A stretch of 64,000 nucleotides of DNA. Origin: Streptomyces eurythermus. Its GTDB lineage: Bacteria; Actinomycetota; Actinomycetes; Streptomycetales; Streptomycetaceae. The stretch covers positions 248,525 through 312,524 of the forward strand of contig NZ_BMSK01000007.1 in the NCBI RefSeq assembly GCF_014649115.1, read 5' to 3'. The position numbers and the translations under genes were made by a program. Of the stretch, positions 61,839 to 64,000 are shown in pieces. The notes under the pieces were generated by a model. The model was given only the letters and a program-made list of their open reading frames with translations. It was not told where the DNA came from and ran no database searches. The first letter of the stretch is position 1. The number at the start of each line of letters is the position of its first letter.

Positions 61839-64000
61839 TCAGGCGACCGTACAGGTCCGGTCGCCCAGCTTGAACGTCGCCGGTCCGCTGTTCGCCGTAC
61901 CCGACCGGCTTCCCGTGAGGCCGAAGGCCACCGACGAGCCCGCCCCCACCGTGCCGTTCCAGCTCACGTTCCTCGCCGTGACCGTCGCACCGGACTGGGT
62001 GTAGCCGGCGTTCCACATCTGCGTGATCTTCTGGCCGTCGGCGAAGGACCAGGTGAGGGACCAGCCGTTCCACGCCGAGGAGCCGGTGTTGGCCAGCGTC
62101 ACGTCGGCCTGGAAGCCGTCGGCCCACTGATTGGTGATCTTGTAGCTGACGGTACAGGCGCCCGTGGGCACCGGCCCCGGGTCGGTGCCGCCGCCGGTGT
62201 CGCCGGTGCCGGAGGTGTCGCCGTAGACGACCCCGCGGCCGTTCGTCGACACGTACACCCGGCCGTAGACCCGCGGGTCACCGGTGATCGCCGCGCCGGT
62301 CCAGCCCCACTGGTGGGCGTCGTCGTTGATCCGGGTCCAGGAGGCGCCCTTGTCCGTGGAGCGGAAGATGCCGCGCACCCCGCCGATCCTCGCGCTGGTG
62401 TAGAGCGTCTGGTACGAGGCGCCCGGGGCGGCCTTGCCGAAGCCGACGGTGTCGGCCTGCTCCACGCCCGGCAGCTTCGTGAAGCTCGCGCCGCCGTCGG
62501 TGGAGTGCCACAGCCCGTACGCGCCGTCCGCCGCCCCGCCCGCCAGCCACACATCGCCCTTGGCGCCGGGCAGCGCCTTGAACCGCACGCTGTCCCCGCT
62601 CGGCAGGCCCGTGGCCGGCGAGGCGGTGAAGGTCGCTCCGCCGTCCGAACTGACATAGAACTTCCCGGACTTGAAGCCGTAGAAGGTCTTCGCGTCGACG
62701 CGGTCGGACTCGACGATCGCGCCGGCCGGGATGCCGGCGGACTCCGCCCAGGAGGTCCCGAAGCCCGTGGTGTGGCGCACGCCGGTGCCGGCCGGGCTCC
62801 ACACGAACCGGCTGCCGTCCGCCGCCGCCGCCACCGTGCCGCCGCCCGAGACACCCGAAGGGTCCTGGCCCGCGAACCAGGTGGCCCCGTTGTCCGTGGA
62901 GAACGCGATGTGCGGCCCGGAGTCCAGGTCGCCGACGCGGACCACCGTGTCCGGGTTCGACTCGGCGAAGTCCAGGCTGGTGGTCGAGGTGAAGGTCGGT
63001 GAGGTGTACATCATGGACGGGACCGAGGTCAGGTCGGTGTGCCGGAAGCCGCCGATGTCACCGAGCGCGCTGAACAGCCGGGCGCCGCCGGAGGGCGGCG
63101 CGGCCAGGTCGTTCACCGCCGTCTCCTCCAGGCCCCGCACCATCGGCTTCAGGCTGAACTGCCCGCCGCTGTCCCACTTCGTGAGGTCCTCGGTGCCGTA
63201 GATGGTGGCGCCCGTGCCGAACATCATGCGGGCGGAGTCGAACGGGTCGATCTCCAGCGCCTCCGTCATCCAGCCCAGTTTCGGCGTCTGTTCGGGCGGT
63301 GACGGGTTCGCGCCGAAGGTCAGCCAGGGCGAGGAGGACACGTCCATGGTGTAGCGGTCGGAGCGGTTCGGGTACGACGTGTAGTCCCACGCCTTCGTCC
63401 AGGTGGCGCCGCTGTCGGTGGACCGGAACAGCTGGGTGTCCGGCCACCAGGAGCTGTACGCGGTGGCCATGAGGGTGGACGGGTGCTGCCGGTCGACGGT
63501 CAGCCCGCTGAAACCGTAGTAGGTGTCGGCCTCCGCGACCGGGCTGATGTCGGTCCAGGCGCCGGTCGCCGTCGCGTAGCGGTACAGCCGGCCCTTGCCG
63601 CCGTCGTAGGGGCCGCCCGTGTCGCTGTAGGCGAGGTAGAGGTATCCGTTCACGGCGTCCAGGACGCCCTTGTGCGCCAGGTACCCGGTCGGCTGGCCCG
63701 CCAGCCGGGTCCAGGTGACGCCCGCGTCCGTGGAGCGGTAGACCGCGTTGTCCTTGTCGGCGACGCCCACGTAGAGGGTCTTGGTCGCGCTCCCGGAGGT
63801 GCCCGTGGACTCGTCGAAGGTGACCCAGACGATGCCCTGGATGTCGCTCGCGTACCCGCTCGTGTCGCTCGGGTCCTGCCGGTAGTCGCCGGGGTTGGGG
63901 AAGCTCGTCACCTGCGACCAGGTCACCCCGGAGTCCGTCGACCGCCACAGGCCCTTGCCGCTGGGCGCGCCCAGGTACAGCACGCTGTTCCGGTTCGGGT
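61839..64000 (-). CDS. GH74 xyloglucanase with C-terminal CBM2 (5' end beyond window)
   Basis: The last 720 residues of a secreted xyloglucan-degrading endo-glucanase. It consists of repeated BNR/Asp-box beta-propeller blades (RSTDSGVTWSQV, RSTDAGVTWTRL, FSTDNGATWFAG, HSTDGGASFTKL). One GH74 catalytic aspartate is probably in LFSALGDIGGFRHTDL; the other lies beyond the window edge. A Gly/Thr/Pro linker (GTGDTGGGTDPGPVPTG) leads to a family 2 carbohydrate-binding module with paired cysteines (CTVSYKITNQWADGFQADVT to LGDRTCTVA) that binds cellulose. The N terminus with its signal peptide is missing. It breaks down plant hemicellulose outside the cell. Confidence 0.93.
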   Translation of the reverse strand, partial: PNRNSVLYLGAPSGKGLWRSTDSGVTWSQVTSFPNPGDYRQDPSDTSGYASDIQGIVWVTFDESTGTSGSATKTLYVGVADKDNAVYRSTDAGVTWTRLAGQPTGYLAHKGVLDAVNGYLYLAYSDTGGPYDGGKGRLYRYATATGAWTDISPVAEADTYYGFSGLTVDRQHPSTLMATAYSSWWPDTQLFRSTDSGATWTKAWDYTSYPNRSDRYTMDVSSSPWLTFGANPSPPEQTPKLGWMTEALEIDPFDSARMMFGTGATIYGTEDLTKWDSGGQFSLKPMVRGLEETAVNDLAAPPSGGARLFSALGDIGGFRHTDLTSVPSMMYTSPTFTSTTSLDFAESNPDTVVRVGDLDSGPHIAFSTDNGATWFAGQDPSGVSGGGTVAAAADGSRFVWSPAGTGVRHTTGFGTSWAESAGIPAGAIVESDRVDAKTFYGFKSGKFYVSSDGGATFTASPATGLPSGDSVRFKALPGAKGDVWLAGGAADGAYGLWHSTDGGASFTKLPGVEQADTVGFGKAAPGASYQTLYTSARIGGVRGIFRSTDKGASWTRINDDAHQWGWTGAAITGDPRVYGRVYVSTNGRGVVYGDTSGTGDTGGGTDPGPVPTGACTVSYKITNQWADGFQADVTLANTGSSAWNGWSLTWSFADGQKITQMWNAGYTQSGATVTARNVSWNGTVGAGSSVAFGLTGSRSGTANSGPATFKLGDRTCTVA

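Noticed and set aside
1..64000. Search for mobile elements, tRNA genes, att sites and toxin-antitoxin pairs
   Set aside because: I saw no transposase, integrase, terminal inverted repeats with target duplications, tRNA-like cloverleaf or paired small genes of that type. The XRE genes lack toxin partners.

Overview
This 64 kb window comes from a Streptomyces-type actinomycete chromosome. The DNA is very GC-rich, with GTG starts, GGAGG-type ribosome sites, translationally coupled operons and a single bldA-type TTA codon. The gene order (ccr-TetR-hbd, a ten-gene gas-vesicle cluster, narGHJI, then a GH74 xyloglucanase) looks syntenic with the S. coelicolor SCO6473-SCO6545 arm region. That synteny is recalled, not computed. 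I see no tRNA, rRNA, CRISPR array, insertion sequence or prophage.

Layout. 0-4 kb (minus strand): ethylmalonyl-CoA/butyryl metabolism genes, namely ccr (cut by the window edge), its TetR neighbour and a double 3-hydroxyacyl-CoA dehydrogenase. 4-8.6 kb: a HEAT protein with a TTA codon, a GNAT, a secreted S33 peptidase, a radical SAM protein behind a LexA-like box, and an SRPBCC protein. 8.7-14.6 kb: a DHA2 exporter fused to three Ig-like domains, a PAS/GAF/SpoIIE phosphatase/ATPase switch protein and a methyltransferase. 14.7-19.7 kb: four coupled peptidases (M55, M20, S9, S66), plausibly for cell-wall peptide turnover. 19.7-22.1 kb: a second GNAT, a VOC protein, a holin-like membrane protein and an F420-type oxidoreductase. 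22.3-31.4 kb: NDH-2, transketolase, a small ORF and gvpOAFGYZJLSK, all on one strand with almost no gaps. 31.4-36.5 kb: a tiny membrane protein, a methyltransferase, a PAP2/lipid-kinase fusion, a phosphoglycerate mutase-like protein and an ABC-F protein. 36.5-41.6 kb: a stress block with an Rv2629/baeRF2-type ribosome hibernation factor, a DUF6158-like protein, PfpI, a membrane protein, a DUF2795 protein and a pyruvate oxidase. 42-50.8 kb: a repeat-rich secreted protein, an aminotransferase-fold protein lacking its PLP lysine, two metallo-beta-lactamase-fold proteins, a DedA-like protein and a membrane phosphodiesterase with a large repeat insertion. 50.9-58.4 kb: an XRE regulator and narGHJI. 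58.4-64 kb: OsmC, an MmyB-like regulator, pterin dehydratase, a methyltransferase, an anchored protein and the end of a GH74-CBM2 enzyme.

How it fits together. Five promoters (22.1-41.7 kb), plus a near match at 20.7 kb, share a GTTT/GTGT - exactly 15 bp - GGKTAC layout like the sigma-B class of Streptomyces. They stand before the LLM oxidoreductase, NDH-2 (and so perhaps transketolase and gas vesicles), the hibernation factor, the DUF2795-PfpI operon and the pyruvate oxidase. With nitrate reductase, gas vesicles and OsmC nearby, I read the 20-58 kb section as a stress, dormancy and low-oxygen island. This is an inference from promoter layout and gene content. Many proteins here also carry low-complexity expansions (His/Asp, Asn/Ser, Glu, Gly, Arg-Gly-Glu) that look recent and lineage-specific.
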